DNA of 64,000 bases, taken from the NCBI GenBank assembly GCA_018335575.1, contig JAGXRT010000035.1, positions 1 through 64,000 on the forward strand, in the 5' to 3' direction. A program made the translations under genes and the position numbers. How positions within the stretch are numbered: position 1 is the first letter of the stretch; each line of letters begins with the position of its first letter. Source of the DNA: Bacteroidota bacterium (GTDB lineage: Bacteria; Bacteroidota; Bacteroidia; Flavobacteriales; Flavobacteriaceae). Below are positions 34,566 through 44,026 of this stretch, piece after piece. Below the pieces are notes generated by a model. It had not been told where the DNA came from. It made no database searches and worked only from the letters and a program-made list of their open reading frames with translations.

Positions 34566-35534
34566 ATGAGGAGAGTAAAATATTATTACGATGTAGAATC
34601 GTTATCATACAAAAAAATTAAATCGCGTTTAATTAGTTTTAGAGGAACCTTTCTTTTTTTACTAGCGGCTGCGCTGTTTGGATTGTTCTTTGTATACATG
34701 GCTTACAAGTTTTTAGAGTCGCCCAACGAAAAGTACTTAAAGCGCGAAGTTGATAAAATGAAGTTGGAGTACGGTTTATTGACTAAAAAAATGAAACAAG
34801 TCGAAGAGGTATTGGCCGAGGTTCAAGAACGTGATAACAATATATACCGTTTGTATTTTGAAGCCAACCCAATTCCTGAGGATCAACGTAAAGCAGGTTT
34901 TGGTGGCGTAAACCGATATAAATCACTGGAAGGATTTGATAACTCTAAAATGATTTCTGATGCGGCAAAACGTATGGATATAATATCTAAACAACTTTAT
35001 ATTCAATCAAAATCGCTGGATGAAATTGTAAAATTAGCCGAAAATAAAGAACAACTTTTGGTTGCAATTCCCGCCATTCAACCCGTTCGTGTAGATTTCT
35101 TAAAGCGCATGGCATCGGGTTATGGTTGGCGTAAGGATCCGTTTACTAAAGTTCGAAAGATGCATCAAGGGATGGATTTTACCGCAAAAACCGGGACTCC
35201 TGTTTACGCAACTGGAAATGGCGTCGTAAGGAAAGCAGATAACTCTGTATCTGGTTTTGGTAGGCATATTGAAATCTCGCATGGATATGGTTACACTACT
35301 ATTTATGCCCATTTAAGTAATTATAATGTAAGACCGGGACAGCGAGTAAAACGCGGTGATTTAATTGGTTTTGTAGGAAACTCTGGAAGATCTACAGGAC
35401 CTCATTTACATTACGAGGTTCATAAAAACGGAAGACCAGTTAATCCAATTAACTATTATTACGGAAGTTTAACTCCTCAACAGTATGCTGCTTTACAAAA
35501 ACTGGCTGAATACGAAGGACAATCTTTAGACTAA
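34566..35534 (+). CDS. M23-family peptidoglycan endopeptidase, membrane anchored
   Basis: LytM-type zinc endopeptidase of 322 residues. One transmembrane helix (TFLFLLAAALFGLFFVYMAY near 29-48) is followed by a periplasmic coiled coil near 58-100. The M23 domain spans about 175-300 with the zinc ligands His and Asp in MHQGMDFTAKTG near 199-210, and HLHYEVHKNG near 279-288 supplying the His-x-His pair. Predicted to cleave peptide cross-links during growth, or to activate amidases if inactive; all key residues are present. Its stop codon TAA overlaps the next ATG by one base. Confidence 0.93.
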   Translation: MRRVKYYYDVESLSYKKIKSRLISFRGTFLFLLAAALFGLFFVYMAYKFLESPNEKYLKREVDKMKLEYGLLTKKMKQVEEVLAEVQERDNNIYRLYFEANPIPEDQRKAGFGGVNRYKSLEGFDNSKMISDAAKRMDIISKQLYIQSKSLDEIVKLAENKEQLLVAIPAIQPVRVDFLKRMASGYGWRKDPFTKVRKMHQGMDFTAKTGTPVYATGNGVVRKADNSVSGFGRHIEISHGYGYTTIYAHLSNYNVRPGQRVKRGDLIGFVGNSGRSTGPHLHYEVHKNGRPVNPINYYYGSLTPQQYAALQKLAEYEGQSLD

Positions 35535-35866
35535 TGCAGATAGATTTACCAGAAAAACGATATTATAAAATTGGAGAAGTCTCTAAAGCATTTAATGTGA
35601 ATGCATCACTAATTCGATTTTGGGAAAAGGAATTTGATGTGTTGAAACCAAAAAAAAACAGTAAAGGAAACAGACTTTTTACATCAGATGACATTAGTAA
35701 TCTTAAAATAATTTACCATTTACTAAAAGAAAAAGGGTTTACCATTGAAGGGGCAAAAAAGAAGATGAAAGAAAAAGCTCCTTCAACACTCCATAAAAAT
35801 CAAGAAATTATTGATAAATTAGAATCAATAAAAGATGAATTACTAAAAATTAAAAATTATTTATAA
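35534..35866 (+). CDS. Small MerR-family transcriptional regulator
   Basis: A 110-residue regulator made of the MerR winged helix only: YYKIGEVSKAFNVNASLIRF near 10-29, then EKEFDVLKPKKNSKGNRLFT and a helix to about 75, followed by a short coiled tail for dimerisation (KNQEIIDKLESIKDELLKIK). There is no effector domain or metal-binding Cys, so the signal is unknown. It is translationally coupled to the M23 peptidase and lies 14 bases before lemA. Confidence 0.9.
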   Translation: MQIDLPEKRYYKIGEVSKAFNVNASLIRFWEKEFDVLKPKKNSKGNRLFTSDDISNLKIIYHLLKEKGFTIEGAKKKMKEKAPSTLHKNQEIIDKLESIKDELLKIKNYL

Positions 35867-35880
35867 TTAATTTTAAAACT

Positions 35881-36471
35881 ATGAGAAATGTACTTATTGC
35901 CCTAGGGGTTATCGGATTGTTGGTTTTCTTAATATTCCAATGGGGTATTGGAATTAATAATCAAATTATAGAAAAAGAAGGATTAACACTGGCTCAATGG
36001 GCCAATGTAGAGAGCTCTTACCAACGCAGAGCTGATTTAATTCCAAATTTAGTTGCAACAGTAAAAGGGTATGCTGAGCATGAGCAAGAGACTTTAGAAG
36101 GTGTTATCAAAGCTCGTTCTGAAGCAACCAAAACTATCATTGACCCTTCCAATATTACAGAAGAGCAAATGGCTCAATTTCAACAAGCACAGCAAGGATT
36201 ATCGGGGGCGCTATCCAGATTGTTAGTTACTGTTGAAAGATATCCAGATTTAAAAGCGAATCAAAACTTTTTAGAATTGCAAGCGCAACTGGAAGGTACA
36301 GAGAATAGAATTAATGTAGAACGTAATAGGTATAATGAATTAGCAGGGGCTTATAAAATATTTATTTCAAAGTTTCCTACAAGTATCATTGCCGGATTTA
36401 TCAATAAAAAAGAATTACCATTATACAAATCTGCCGAAGGAAGCGATGTAGCTCCTAAAGTAGAATTTTAA
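35881..36471 (+). CDS. LemA-family protein
   Basis: A 196-residue member of the LemA family: one N-terminal transmembrane helix (VLIALGVIGLLVFLIFQWGI near 4-23) with a short outside segment, then a four-helix bundle starting NVESSYQRRADLIPNLVATV near 43-62 and containing LLVTVERYPDLKANQNFLEL near 119-138 and ENRINVERNRYNELAGAYK, all typical. The biochemical role of the family is unresolved. It starts the conserved LemA-TPM-TPM order. Confidence 0.93.
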   Translation: MRNVLIALGVIGLLVFLIFQWGIGINNQIIEKEGLTLAQWANVESSYQRRADLIPNLVATVKGYAEHEQETLEGVIKARSEATKTIIDPSNITEEQMAQFQQAQQGLSGALSRLLVTVERYPDLKANQNFLELQAQLEGTENRINVERNRYNELAGAYKIFISKFPTSIIAGFINKKELPLYKSAEGSDVAPKVEF

Positions 36472-36484
36472 AACCTTCAAAATA

Positions 36485-36922
36485 ATGCCACATAACGAAT
36501 GTATTTTATCAGAAGTTGATGAGCAAATAGTTGTTGATGCAATTAGAAGAGCCGAAAAAAATACATCGGGCGAAATAAGAGTACATATTGAGAAGAAAAC
36601 TGAAATACCTCCAATGGAGAGAGCATTGGAGGTGTTCTATTTTTTAAATATGCAAGAAACAGAACAAAAAAATGGTGTTTTAATTTATGTAGCATATGAA
36701 TCAAAAAAAGTGGCTATTATTGGTGATAAAGGAATACATGCAGTAACTGGAAATGATTTTTGGGATGCCGAAAAAGAGCTGTTAATTCATCATTTTAAAC
36801 AAGAAAAATATTGCGATGGAATTGTAAAGGCCATTGAACAAATTGGTGGCAAGTTAAAACAATATTTTCCATTCAGAAGTGATGATACGAATGAATTAAC
36901 AGATGAAATATCAAAAGGATAA
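36485..36922 (+). CDS. TPM-domain protein (soluble)
   Basis: A 145-residue protein consisting essentially of one TPM domain (TLP18.3/Psb32/MOLO-1). Diagnostic segments are AEKNTSGEIRVHIEKK near 24-39, QKNGVLIYVAYESKKVAIIG near 58-77 and GDKGIHAVTGNDFW near 77-90. It has no signal peptide or membrane helix, unlike the next gene. TPM proteins often accompany LemA; a role in membrane or photosystem repair is known only for plant relatives. Its stop is one base before the next ATG. Confidence 0.9.
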   Translation: MPHNECILSEVDEQIVVDAIRRAEKNTSGEIRVHIEKKTEIPPMERALEVFYFLNMQETEQKNGVLIYVAYESKKVAIIGDKGIHAVTGNDFWDAEKELLIHHFKQEKYCDGIVKAIEQIGGKLKQYFPFRSDDTNELTDEISKG

Positions 36923-36923
36923 C

Positions 36924-37724
36924 ATGAATTTGATTAAAAAATGTATAGGGATATTCTTTTTACTACTTAGTGTAAGTAATTCATTACATGCACAACTGCA
37001 AATTCCTGAAAAGCCATCACTACAAACCAGTGTATACGAAAAAGTAGAAATCCTTTCTTCTGAAGAAAAAGTGCGTTTAGAACAAAAATTAATAAAATAC
37101 TATGATTCTACTTCAACTCAAATTGTAATAGCGGTTATTCCTAGTTTAGAAGGTGAAGACATTTCGATTTTTGCAACAGAATGGGCACATAAATGGGGTA
37201 TAGGACAGGCGAAAGAAGATAACGGTGTCTTTATTTTAGTGGCTACATCCGATAGAAAAATTACCATTAGAACTGGCTATGGAGTTGAACACTTATTAAC
37301 GGATGCTTTGTCTAAAAGAATTATAAGTAACATAATAACACCGGAATTTAAGCAGGGAAATTATTTTGCTGGATTGGATAAAGGGACCGATGTAATTATT
37401 CAAATTTTACAAGGTGAATATAAAAACAATCGAAAGGATGAGGGTAAAAGAGGTAATTTTTCAATGTTACCCATTATTATCATTATTATAATATTACTGA
37501 TAGCCTTTTCTTCTAAAAAAGATAACGGTAGCGGCCCATTTAACAACAGAGGAAGAAAAAGAAATGCCGCGGATGGATTGTTAGAAGCAATAATACTTAG
37601 TAGCTTAGGCAGAAGCGGAGGTGGTTTTGGAAGCAGTTCTGGAGGGGGCTTTGGCAGTGGAGGCTTCGGCGGTGGTTTCGGTGGAGGGGGCTTTGGCGGC
37701 GGCGGCGCAAGCGGTGGATGGTAA
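36924..37724 (+). CDS. TPM-domain membrane protein with glycine-rich tail (YgcG-like)
   Basis: Starting at ATG 36924 the product has 266 residues: signal peptide (IGIFFLLLSVSNSLHAQ), an extracytoplasmic TPM domain about 30-165 (TQIVIAVIPSLEGEDISIFA, DNGVFILVATSDRKITIRTG, GYGVEHLLTDALSKRII), a transmembrane helix near 180-195 (MLPIIIIIIILLIAF), and a tail after 230 made almost only of Gly, Phe and Ser (GGGFGSGGFGGGFGGG). A longer reading from ATG 36903 would overlap the previous gene and hide the signal peptide. The glycine-rich tail is common in this family. Confidence 0.9.
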   Translation: MNLIKKCIGIFFLLLSVSNSLHAQLQIPEKPSLQTSVYEKVEILSSEEKVRLEQKLIKYYDSTSTQIVIAVIPSLEGEDISIFATEWAHKWGIGQAKEDNGVFILVATSDRKITIRTGYGVEHLLTDALSKRIISNIITPEFKQGNYFAGLDKGTDVIIQILQGEYKNNRKDEGKRGNFSMLPIIIIIIILLIAFSSKKDNGSGPFNNRGRKRNAADGLLEAIILSSLGRSGGGFGSSSGGGFGSGGFGGGFGGGGFGGGGASGGW

Positions 37725-37732
37725 TAAATTAT

Positions 37733-37763
37733 AAAAAAAGCAGCTTTAATAGCTGCTTTTTTT
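37733..37763. terminator. Bidirectional terminator between the TPM gene and der
   Basis: AAAAAAAGCAGCT (37733-37745) and AGCTGCTTTTTTT (37751-37763) with a five-base loop, between two genes that converge. Confidence 0.85.
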
Positions 37764-37770
37764 ATCCTAT

Positions 37771-39078
37771 TTATTTTTGACGAATATAAACCGATACTGG
37801 AACTCCTGTAAAATCAAAGTTTTCTCTTAGCTTATTTTCTAAAAATCGTTTGTACGGATCTTTTACATACTGCGGTAAATTGGCAAAAAATACAAATTGA
37901 GGAACTTGAGTTGGAAGCTGAGTACAATACTTAATTTTTACAAACTTTCCTTTTAAAGAAGGAGGAGGATAGTTTTGAATAAGTTCCAACATAACCTCAT
38001 TTAATTTGCTGGTTGGGATTCTTTTGGTTTTGTTTTTATACACTTCAACCGCTATTTCCATTGCTTTGTAAATGCGTTGTTTGGTTAAAACTGAAGTGAA
38101 AATAATTGGAACATCAGTAAAAGGAGCTATTTCATTTCTAAGGGCTTCCTCAAATTTTTTAGCGGTATTGGTTTCCTTTTCTATTAAATCCCATTTGTTA
38201 ACTAAAATAACGATGCCTTTATTATTTTTCTGGGCCAACCAAAAAATATTTTGGTCTTGTCCTTCAAACCCTCGAGTAGCATCTATCAATAAAATTGCAA
38301 CGTCACAATTTTCAATAGCACGAACAGCTCGCATGACGGAGTAAAATTCTAAATCTTCTTTTACCCTATTTTTTTTACGTATTCCTGCCGTATCAACTAA
38401 GGTAAAATCGAAACCAAACTGATTGTAATCAATATTGATGGTATCACGTGTTGTGCCTGCAATATCTGTTACAATATTGCGATCTTCACCAATCAACGCG
38501 TTAATAAATGATGATTTTCCGGCGTTGGGTCTTCCCACAACAGCAAATTTTGGACGCGTAATTTCTTCTACAATAACTTCCTTTTCAGGTAACACTTCAA
38601 CTACTGCATCGAGCAATTCACCGGTTCCACTACCATTCATTGAGGATATTGAGAAATAATCGCCCAATCCTAAATTGTAAAACTCTAGGGCTTCGGTTTC
38701 ACGCATCGAGTTATCTACTTTATTTACTACTAAGAATACTGGTTTTTTGACTTGACGTAAAATCTTAGCAACTTCCTCATCCATTCCTGTAACTCCGTTT
38801 TCTACATCAACTACAAATAAAATAACATCAGATTCATCAATAGCTAACTGAACTTGCTTTCTAATTTCTCCTTCAAAAATATCATCAGAACCTATAACGT
38901 ACCCACCGGTATCAATTACAGAAAAGTCCCTCCCGTTCCAATCCGATTTGCCATAATGACGATCACGAGTAACTCCACTAACGGCATCTACAATGGCCTC
39001 TCTTTTTTTTACCAACCTGTTAAAAAGGGTTGATTTTCCAACGTTTGGTCGTCCAACTATGGCTATAATATTACTCAT
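37771..39078 (-). CDS. der: Ribosome-assembly GTPase Der (EngA)
   Basis: Tandem GTPase for maturation of the 50S subunit, 435 residues. Two G domains are evident: GRPNVGKST near 8-16 with DTGGY near 56-60, and GRPNAGKSS near 181-189 with DTAGI near 227-231; the NKVD and NKWD specificity motifs follow in each. A KH-like C-terminal domain ends at [20 protein letters not shown] element at 39096-39103 is the likely promoter. Confidence 0.97.
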   Translation of the reverse strand: MSNIIAIVGRPNVGKSTLFNRLVKKREAIVDAVSGVTRDRHYGKSDWNGRDFSVIDTGGYVIGSDDIFEGEIRKQVQLAIDESDVILFVVDVENGVTGMDEEVAKILRQVKKPVFLVVNKVDNSMRETEALEFYNLGLGDYFSISSMNGSGTGELLDAVVEVLPEKEVIVEEITRPKFAVVGRPNAGKSSFINALIGEDRNIVTDIAGTTRDTINIDYNQFGFDFTLVDTAGIRKKNRVKEDLEFYSVMRAVRAIENCDVAILLIDATRGFEGQDQNIFWLAQKNNKGIVILVNKWDLIEKETNTAKKFEEALRNEIAPFTDVPIIFTSVLTKQRIYKAMEIAVEVYKNKTKRIPTSKLNEVMLELIQNYPPPSLKGKFVKIKYCTQLPTQVPQFVFFANLPQYVKDPYKRFLENKLRENFDFTGVPVSVYIRQK

Positions 39079-39178
39079 TCTGGTTTAATTTTTTGCAAAG
39101 ATAGCTAATCTGTTATTAATTAACAGTTTTGCATTTAAATTAAAAAATTATACTATTTTAGTTTTTAAATTATTTAGA

Positions 39179-39679
39179 ATGATTATAGATAACAATGAAA
39201 TCATTTTGCGTCCTCGTTTTAAAGTTGAGGTTAACAAAAGTCAGTCCTTACTTATCGATACATTTGAAGAACTTAAAAAAGATGAAAGCAATATATATAT
39301 CAGCAGAGTTCGGCATAATTATATTTTGCTTGATATTCCAGAGGATAAGAATAAATTTTGGTCGCCTCAATTGGAATTACGCATTGAAAAGATAGATGAA
39401 AATAATTCAGAAATAAACTGTTTGTTTGGTCCAAAGGGTATTGTTTGGACATTTTTTATGTTTTTACATTTTATATGTGCAGCTGTTTTTACACTTTTTT
39501 TTGTAGTTGGCTACTCAAACTGGTCGTTAAATAAGCCGTTTGGCTGGTCTTTAACCATATGTATAGCCATGATTGTAGTTTGGTTTGCCTTTTATTTTTT
39601 AGGAAGAATAGGCAAACGTTTAGCTAAAAATCAGATGCAAGAGTTGAATGCTTATGTGCAAAATGTGCTTAAAAACTAA
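39179..39679 (+). CDS. Hypothetical membrane protein with two transmembrane helices
   Basis: I do not recognise a named family. The 166-residue protein has a polar N-terminal half of about 85 residues (FKVEVNKSQSLLIDTFEELK) that looks like a small alpha/beta domain, then two membrane helices (VWTFFMFLHFICAAVFTLFF near 89-108 and LTICIAMIVVWFAFYFLG near 124-141) and a short basic tail. Flavobacterial genomes carry similar genes between der and era. It overlaps the end of era by four bases at the stop codons. Confidence 0.75.
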   Translation: MIIDNNEIILRPRFKVEVNKSQSLLIDTFEELKKDESNIYISRVRHNYILLDIPEDKNKFWSPQLELRIEKIDENNSEINCLFGPKGIVWTFFMFLHFICAAVFTLFFVVGYSNWSLNKPFGWSLTICIAMIVVWFAFYFLGRIGKRLAKNQMQELNAYVQNVLKN

Positions 39680-40557
39680 TCTAAATAACCAAATCTGCGC
39701 AACTGTCGTTGATTGTTTCGCCAGTCTTTATTGACTTTCACATAAAGTTCTAAGAATATCTTTTTATCAAAGAATTTTTCTAAATCTTTTCGGGCTTCTG
39801 TACCAACTCTTTTAAGTGCATCCCCTTTATGCCCAATTATGATCCCTTTTTGTGAATCGCGCTCCACCATAATAATGGATCTAATTTTTATAAGGGTATC
39901 ATCTTCAAAAAATTCTTCCGTTTCAATTTCTACTGAATATGGGATTTCTTTTTTATAGTGTTGTAGAATTTTTTCACGGATTGTTTCATTAACAAAGAAA
40001 CGTTCTGGTTTGTCAGTTAACTGATCTTTAGGATAGTAAGGTGGTGATTCAGGTAATAATTCTAAAATTCGGGTAAATACCGATTGAATATTGAAATTTT
40101 CTAGGGCCGAAATGGCGTGAATCTCTGCTTTTGGAACTTGCTCTTTCCAATAAACTATTTTTGATTCAACAGCTTCTTGATTAGAAGTGTCGATCTTGTT
40201 AATTAAAATCAAGACAGGCACAGTAGCATTTTTAAATTTCTCGAAATACCGAGCATCTTTAAGAGCCATTTCATTAATTTCAACCATGTAAAGCAATATA
40301 TCAGCATCTTCAAAAGCTGATTTTACAAAATCCATCATTGATTCCTGTAACTGATAGGCAGGTTTAATGATTCCAGGAGTATCAGAAAATAAGATTTGAA
40401 AATCATCCCCATTGACAATACCTAAGATACGATGACGTGTAGTTTGAGCTTTTGAAGTAATTATAGACAAGCGTTCACCTACTATAGCATTCATAAATGT
40501 TGATTTTCCAACATTTGGATTTCCAATAATATTAACATATCCGGCCTTGTGCGTCAT
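39676..40557 (-). CDS. era: GTPase Era
   Basis: Binds 16S rRNA and assists 30S maturation. The 293-residue protein shows G1 GNPNVGKST near 12-20, G3 DTPG near 59-62, G4 NKID near 120-123 and a C-terminal KH domain with the Era hallmark GIIIGHKGDALKRVGTEARK near 234-253. A TACCTTTG element at 40577-40584 precedes it. Der and Era are close neighbours here, separated only by the hypothetical membrane gene. Confidence 0.97.
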   Translation of the reverse strand: MTHKAGYVNIIGNPNVGKSTFMNAIVGERLSIITSKAQTTRHRILGIVNGDDFQILFSDTPGIIKPAYQLQESMMDFVKSAFEDADILLYMVEINEMALKDARYFEKFKNATVPVLILINKIDTSNQEAVESKIVYWKEQVPKAEIHAISALENFNIQSVFTRILELLPESPPYYPKDQLTDKPERFFVNETIREKILQHYKKEIPYSVEIETEEFFEDDTLIKIRSIIMVERDSQKGIIIGHKGDALKRVGTEARKDLEKFFDKKIFLELYVKVNKDWRNNQRQLRRFGYLD

Positions 40558-40657
40558 AACAATTATATATTTACCGCAAAGGTATTATTTTAAATTGAGA
40601 CATAGGTATCTGATGCTGAAAAGGATAGTATTTACAGTAAAAAATAAAAGATAAGAG

Positions 40658-40689
40658 TTGTGTAAAACTAAAAAATAGTAGTATATTTG
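40658..40689 (+). promoter_or_regulatory. Promoter of the initiator tRNA
   Basis: TTG (40658-40660), 21-base spacer and TATATTTGC (from 40682). The predicted start near 40696 is four bases before the tRNA. Confidence 0.75.
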
Positions 40690-40699
40690 CACCACAAAT

Positions 40700-40772
<73 letters not shown>

Positions 40773-40795
40773 CTAGCATAAAATCCAACAAAATT

Positions 40796-40827
40796 AACGG
40801 TTTAGTTCACTCTAAACCGTTTTTTTA
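40796..40827 (+). terminator. Terminator of the initiator tRNA
   Basis: AACGGTTTAG (40796-40805) and CTAAACCGTT (40812-40821) with a six-base loop and a T-run to 40827. Confidence 0.8.
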
Positions 40828-40995
40828 TGGTTATTATTTTATTTTGTTTACCTAAGGGTTTTCAATCTTAATTTTCTACTTTCCTGTCCTTAAATTTATT
40901 AAGAGTATATACAGTTTAAACAACCTTCTACAAATTAATGTTAACACCTTAATTTTTTTTGTATTTTTATAAGTTGAATTTCCTCACAATTGAAT

Positions 40996-43653
40996 ATGAA
41001 TAATACTTCGTATAAAAATTTAATACTACCCTTTTCTATTCTGCTTGTTGGTTTAGTAATTTCTATTGTAATTGCTATTAAGTTGTATAAAGCTGACCTT
41101 AAAGTTCAGCAACAAGAACTTGAGTTGAAAGCAAACGACCTTAAGTTTAACATTCAAAACAGGTTAAATGTTTTTCAGCAGTTTTCAAAAAGCAGTGCCT
41201 CTTTTTTTATGTCTTCCGATACCATAACTCGAGAAGAATGGAAAGAATTTATTACGTACAGTCAAGTGAATCAGAATTTAAAAGGTTTTCAAGGTGTTGC
41301 TTTTATAGCCAATGTATCCGCAAAGCATATCGATGCTCATATAGCAAGATTTATAAATGAATTCTCAACAAGCTATCAGGTATACCCTAAATCTTTTACA
41401 AATCAATACACCCCTATATTATATATCGAACCGTTAGATGTTAAAAACACAAAGGCTGTAGGTTTTAATATCAGTTCAAATCCGGTAATGCGAAAAGCTA
41501 TTGAAGAAGCCCGTGATTTTAACGAAACAGTTTTAACAGGAAAGGTAACTCTAATACAAGATGTAGAAAACGGAGATCAAATTGGGAGCATCATTTATTC
41601 TCCTGTTTATAAAGTAAATAAAACCTTAAATTTAAAAGAAAATAAAAGAGATAAAATTATAGGATGGTCTGCTATATCGTTTAGAATCAACGATTTTATA
41701 AAAGATTTAGTTGCCTTAAAAAATCTTAATCAGGAAAATTCGATCCAAATTAAAATTTATGACGGAACACTTATAAATGAAGAATCCTTAATGTATAACA
41801 GTATAGCAGAGACAAATGCCTATCCAACTACTACATCGCTTATTTCATTTGCGTTGCCTGTTGAGTTAAACAGAAAAACATGGACCTTACTAGTAACTCA
41901 GCCATCAATAGTTTTTTTAGAAAGCAAAAGTATGATACTGCTCCTTTTTGGTACGATATTAAGCTTTTTGTTGAGCTATTTAGTTTATACATATCAAAAT
42001 ACGGCTAGAATAGCAAATGAAATTGCTAAAAAACTCACGCTTGATTTATCAGATAAAAACAAAGAGCTAATTAATAAGAATGTACTCTTAAATGAAAGTT
42101 ATAACCGTCTTGAACAAGCGAAAGAAAAAGCTGAAGCACGTGAGTTACAGTTGAAAACGATTGCTGATAACTTTGTTAATGGTATGATTTATCAAGCTGT
42201 AGCCATCGATGAAAACCAGAGAAAATTTAGCTATGTAAGTGAAACGGTCAATAAATTATACGGTTGTTCGGTAGATGATGCCTTAAATAATCCCAATTTA
42301 ATTTACAGTAAAATACATCCTGATGACAAAGAAAAGGTTTTAAGATCCGAACGAGAAGCATTGCGTAAAATGACTGTTTTTAATATAGAAACACGAATAA
42401 TGAATCCGGATGGGAGCATACGCTGGTCTTATCTCATATCAAAACCACGCATAATTAGTGGATTGGTGTGTTGGGACGGATTGGAAATAGATATCACAGA
42501 ACGTAAAAATATCGAGTTGGAACTTATCGAAGCAAAGGAGTTGGCTGAAGAAAGTGAAAGACTTAAGTCAGCTTTCCTTGCTAATATGAGTCATGAAATT
42601 CGCACACCTATGAACTCTATCCTAGGATTTACTGAGTTGCTGATGAACGATAACTTGGCCTATGAAAAAAAGAAACAGTACCACGAAATAGTTCATAACA
42701 GTGGAAAGCGATTGATGGGACTTATTTCTGACATCATCGATATTTCTAAAATTGATTCACATCAGTTAAATCTTCATTATACTAATTTTAATCTAAACAA
42801 GCTAATAGACAATCTGTATACCCAGTTTAAAATTTCACCAAAATTAAAAAATTTGGAACTTACAAGCTTTAAATCATTGACAGACAGTGCAAGTTTTATA
42901 AACTCCGACGAAAATCGTCTTGTTCAGGTGCTTTCTAACTTGTTAGAAAACGCTATGAAATTTACTCTTAAAGGCAGTATAACTTTTGGATATCAGCATA
43001 CCGAAAACGAACTTAAGTTTTTTGTAAAAGATACTGGAGTTGGTATTAAAGAACAAGATTTGAAGTTGATTTTTGACCGCTTTGGTCAATCAGAAAATCA
43101 CATCAACGCTATAGAAGGAACAGGTCTTGGACTTTCTATTTCAAAGGGGATAGTTGAAAACTTAGGTGGTAAAATTTGGGTAGAATCAAAAATAAACCAA
43201 GGTTCAACATTTTTCTTTAACATCCCTCATATTAAAGCCGATAGTAAAGAAATAGACCATATTGAAAAGGAGTTAGTAAAAATTGAGAATTGGCAAACCA
43301 AGACCCTATTAATTGCAGAAGATGAAGAGTCAAACTTTTTGTACCTAGAAGCTATTTTAGAAGAGCAGAATTTAACGATTTTACATGCTCAAAATGGTAA
43401 AGAAGCAGTTGACTTGTTTAAAAATAATCCTGTTGATATGGTGTTGATGGATTTTAACATGCCTATTATGAGTGGACTGGAAGCAACTGAAAAAATAAGA
43501 AAAATAAATCAACAGGTTCCCATTATTGCACTAACAGCATATGTTATGGCCGAAGATAAAAATAAAGCCTTAGAAGTGGGATGTAACGGTTTTCTGTCAA
43601 AACCAATAGAAAAGCATCAACTTTTAGAAACTATTAATTCCTTTTTAGCTTAA
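40996..43653 (+). CDS. CHASE-PAS hybrid histidine kinase with receiver domain
   Basis: Membrane sensor kinase of 885 residues counted from ATG 40996. Order of parts: first membrane helix near 8-30, extracytoplasmic CHASE domain near 75-245 (DTITREEWKEFITYSQ, LKGFQGVAFIANV), second helix near 312-332, coiled coil, PAS/PAC near 388-503 (YLISKPRI, WDGLEIDITERK), HisKA with phospho-acceptor His533 in ANMSHEIRTPMNSILGF, HATPase with SDENRLVQVLSNLLENA and DTGVGIKEQD, and a receiver domain with acceptor Asp819 in VLMDFNMP and Lys869. The ligand is unknown; CHASE domains often bind small adenine-like or peptide ligands. No separate response regulator is adjacent. Confidence 0.93.
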   Translation: MNNTSYKNLILPFSILLVGLVISIVIAIKLYKADLKVQQQELELKANDLKFNIQNRLNVFQQFSKSSASFFMSSDTITREEWKEFITYSQVNQNLKGFQGVAFIANVSAKHIDAHIARFINEFSTSYQVYPKSFTNQYTPILYIEPLDVKNTKAVGFNISSNPVMRKAIEEARDFNETVLTGKVTLIQDVENGDQIGSIIYSPVYKVNKTLNLKENKRDKIIGWSAISFRINDFIKDLVALKNLNQENSIQIKIYDGTLINEESLMYNSIAETNAYPTTTSLISFALPVELNRKTWTLLVTQPSIVFLESKSMILLLFGTILSFLLSYLVYTYQNTARIANEIAKKLTLDLSDKNKELINKNVLLNESYNRLEQAKEKAEARELQLKTIADNFVNGMIYQAVAIDENQRKFSYVSETVNKLYGCSVDDALNNPNLIYSKIHPDDKEKVLRSEREALRKMTVFNIETRIMNPDGSIRWSYLISKPRIISGLVCWDGLEIDITERKNIELELIEAKELAEESERLKSAFLANMSHEIRTPMNSILGFTELLMNDNLAYEKKKQYHEIVHNSGKRLMGLISDIIDISKIDSHQLNLHYTNFNLNKLIDNLYTQFKISPKLKNLELTSFKSLTDSASFINSDENRLVQVLSNLLENAMKFTLKGSITFGYQHTENELKFFVKDTGVGIKEQDLKLIFDRFGQSENHINAIEGTGLGLSISKGIVENLGGKIWVESKINQGSTFFFNIPHIKADSKEIDHIEKELVKIENWQTKTLLIAEDEESNFLYLEAILEEQNLTILHAQNGKEAVDLFKNNPVDMVLMDFNMPIMSGLEATEKIRKINQQVPIIALTAYVMAEDKNKALEVGCNGFLSKPIEKHQLLETINSFLA

Positions 43654-43750
43654 TAATTATAGTATTTATTGATTTTGAACACTTAAACATTAGGTAATAG
43701 GTACATTTATAAATCAAAACCATACGCTTATCAAATGGTTTGTTATTTGC

Positions 43751-43781
43751 TTGATTTCAAGTTTGTAATAGGATATATTTG
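43751..43781 (+). promoter_or_regulatory. Promoter of the 74-residue gene
   Basis: TTG (43751-43753), 20-base spacer and TATATTTG (43774-43781), a complete Bacteroidota promoter. The predicted start near 43788 is 11 bases before the ATG at 43799. Confidence 0.6.
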
Positions 43782-43798
43782 TGTTTTATTTTACTGCT

Positions 43799-44023
43799 AT
43801 GAAATCAATTGTTTATTCTATCATAAATGAATCGTTATTCAATTCCAAAATATGCGAAGTTGATACCACAAAATTAACATCATCAACAAAATCATTTAAA
43901 GGACAGCTAGTAATTAAGACAAAAGAAGACGAGACCATAAATTATTATGGAGATTTTGATGTCTTTGATTTTTTAAAAGAGTATGGTTTTATACTTCACT
44001 CAAAATTGTTTTTAAAACCATAA
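43799..44023 (+). CDS. Small hypothetical protein, 74 residues
   Basis: I do not recognise a family. The peptide is soluble, with mixed alpha/beta character: an N-terminal helix, then STKSFKGQLVIKTKEDETIN and YYGDFDVFDFLKEYGFILH, which ends in a Lys-rich tail. A full promoter ends 18 bases before its ATG, and its length and codon use suit a real gene. An in-frame GTG at 43781 would overlap the promoter and is unlikely. The hybrid kinase gene ends 145 bases upstream. Confidence 0.6.
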   Translation: MKSIVYSIINESLFNSKICEVDTTKLTSSTKSFKGQLVIKTKEDETINYYGDFDVFDFLKEYGFILHSKLFLKP

Positions 44024-44026
44024 TAA

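Noticed and set aside
37610-37724. GC-rich short repeats of GGC/GGT near the end of the TPM membrane gene
   Set aside because: These are codons of a glycine-rich protein tail common in this family, not a DNA repeat element.
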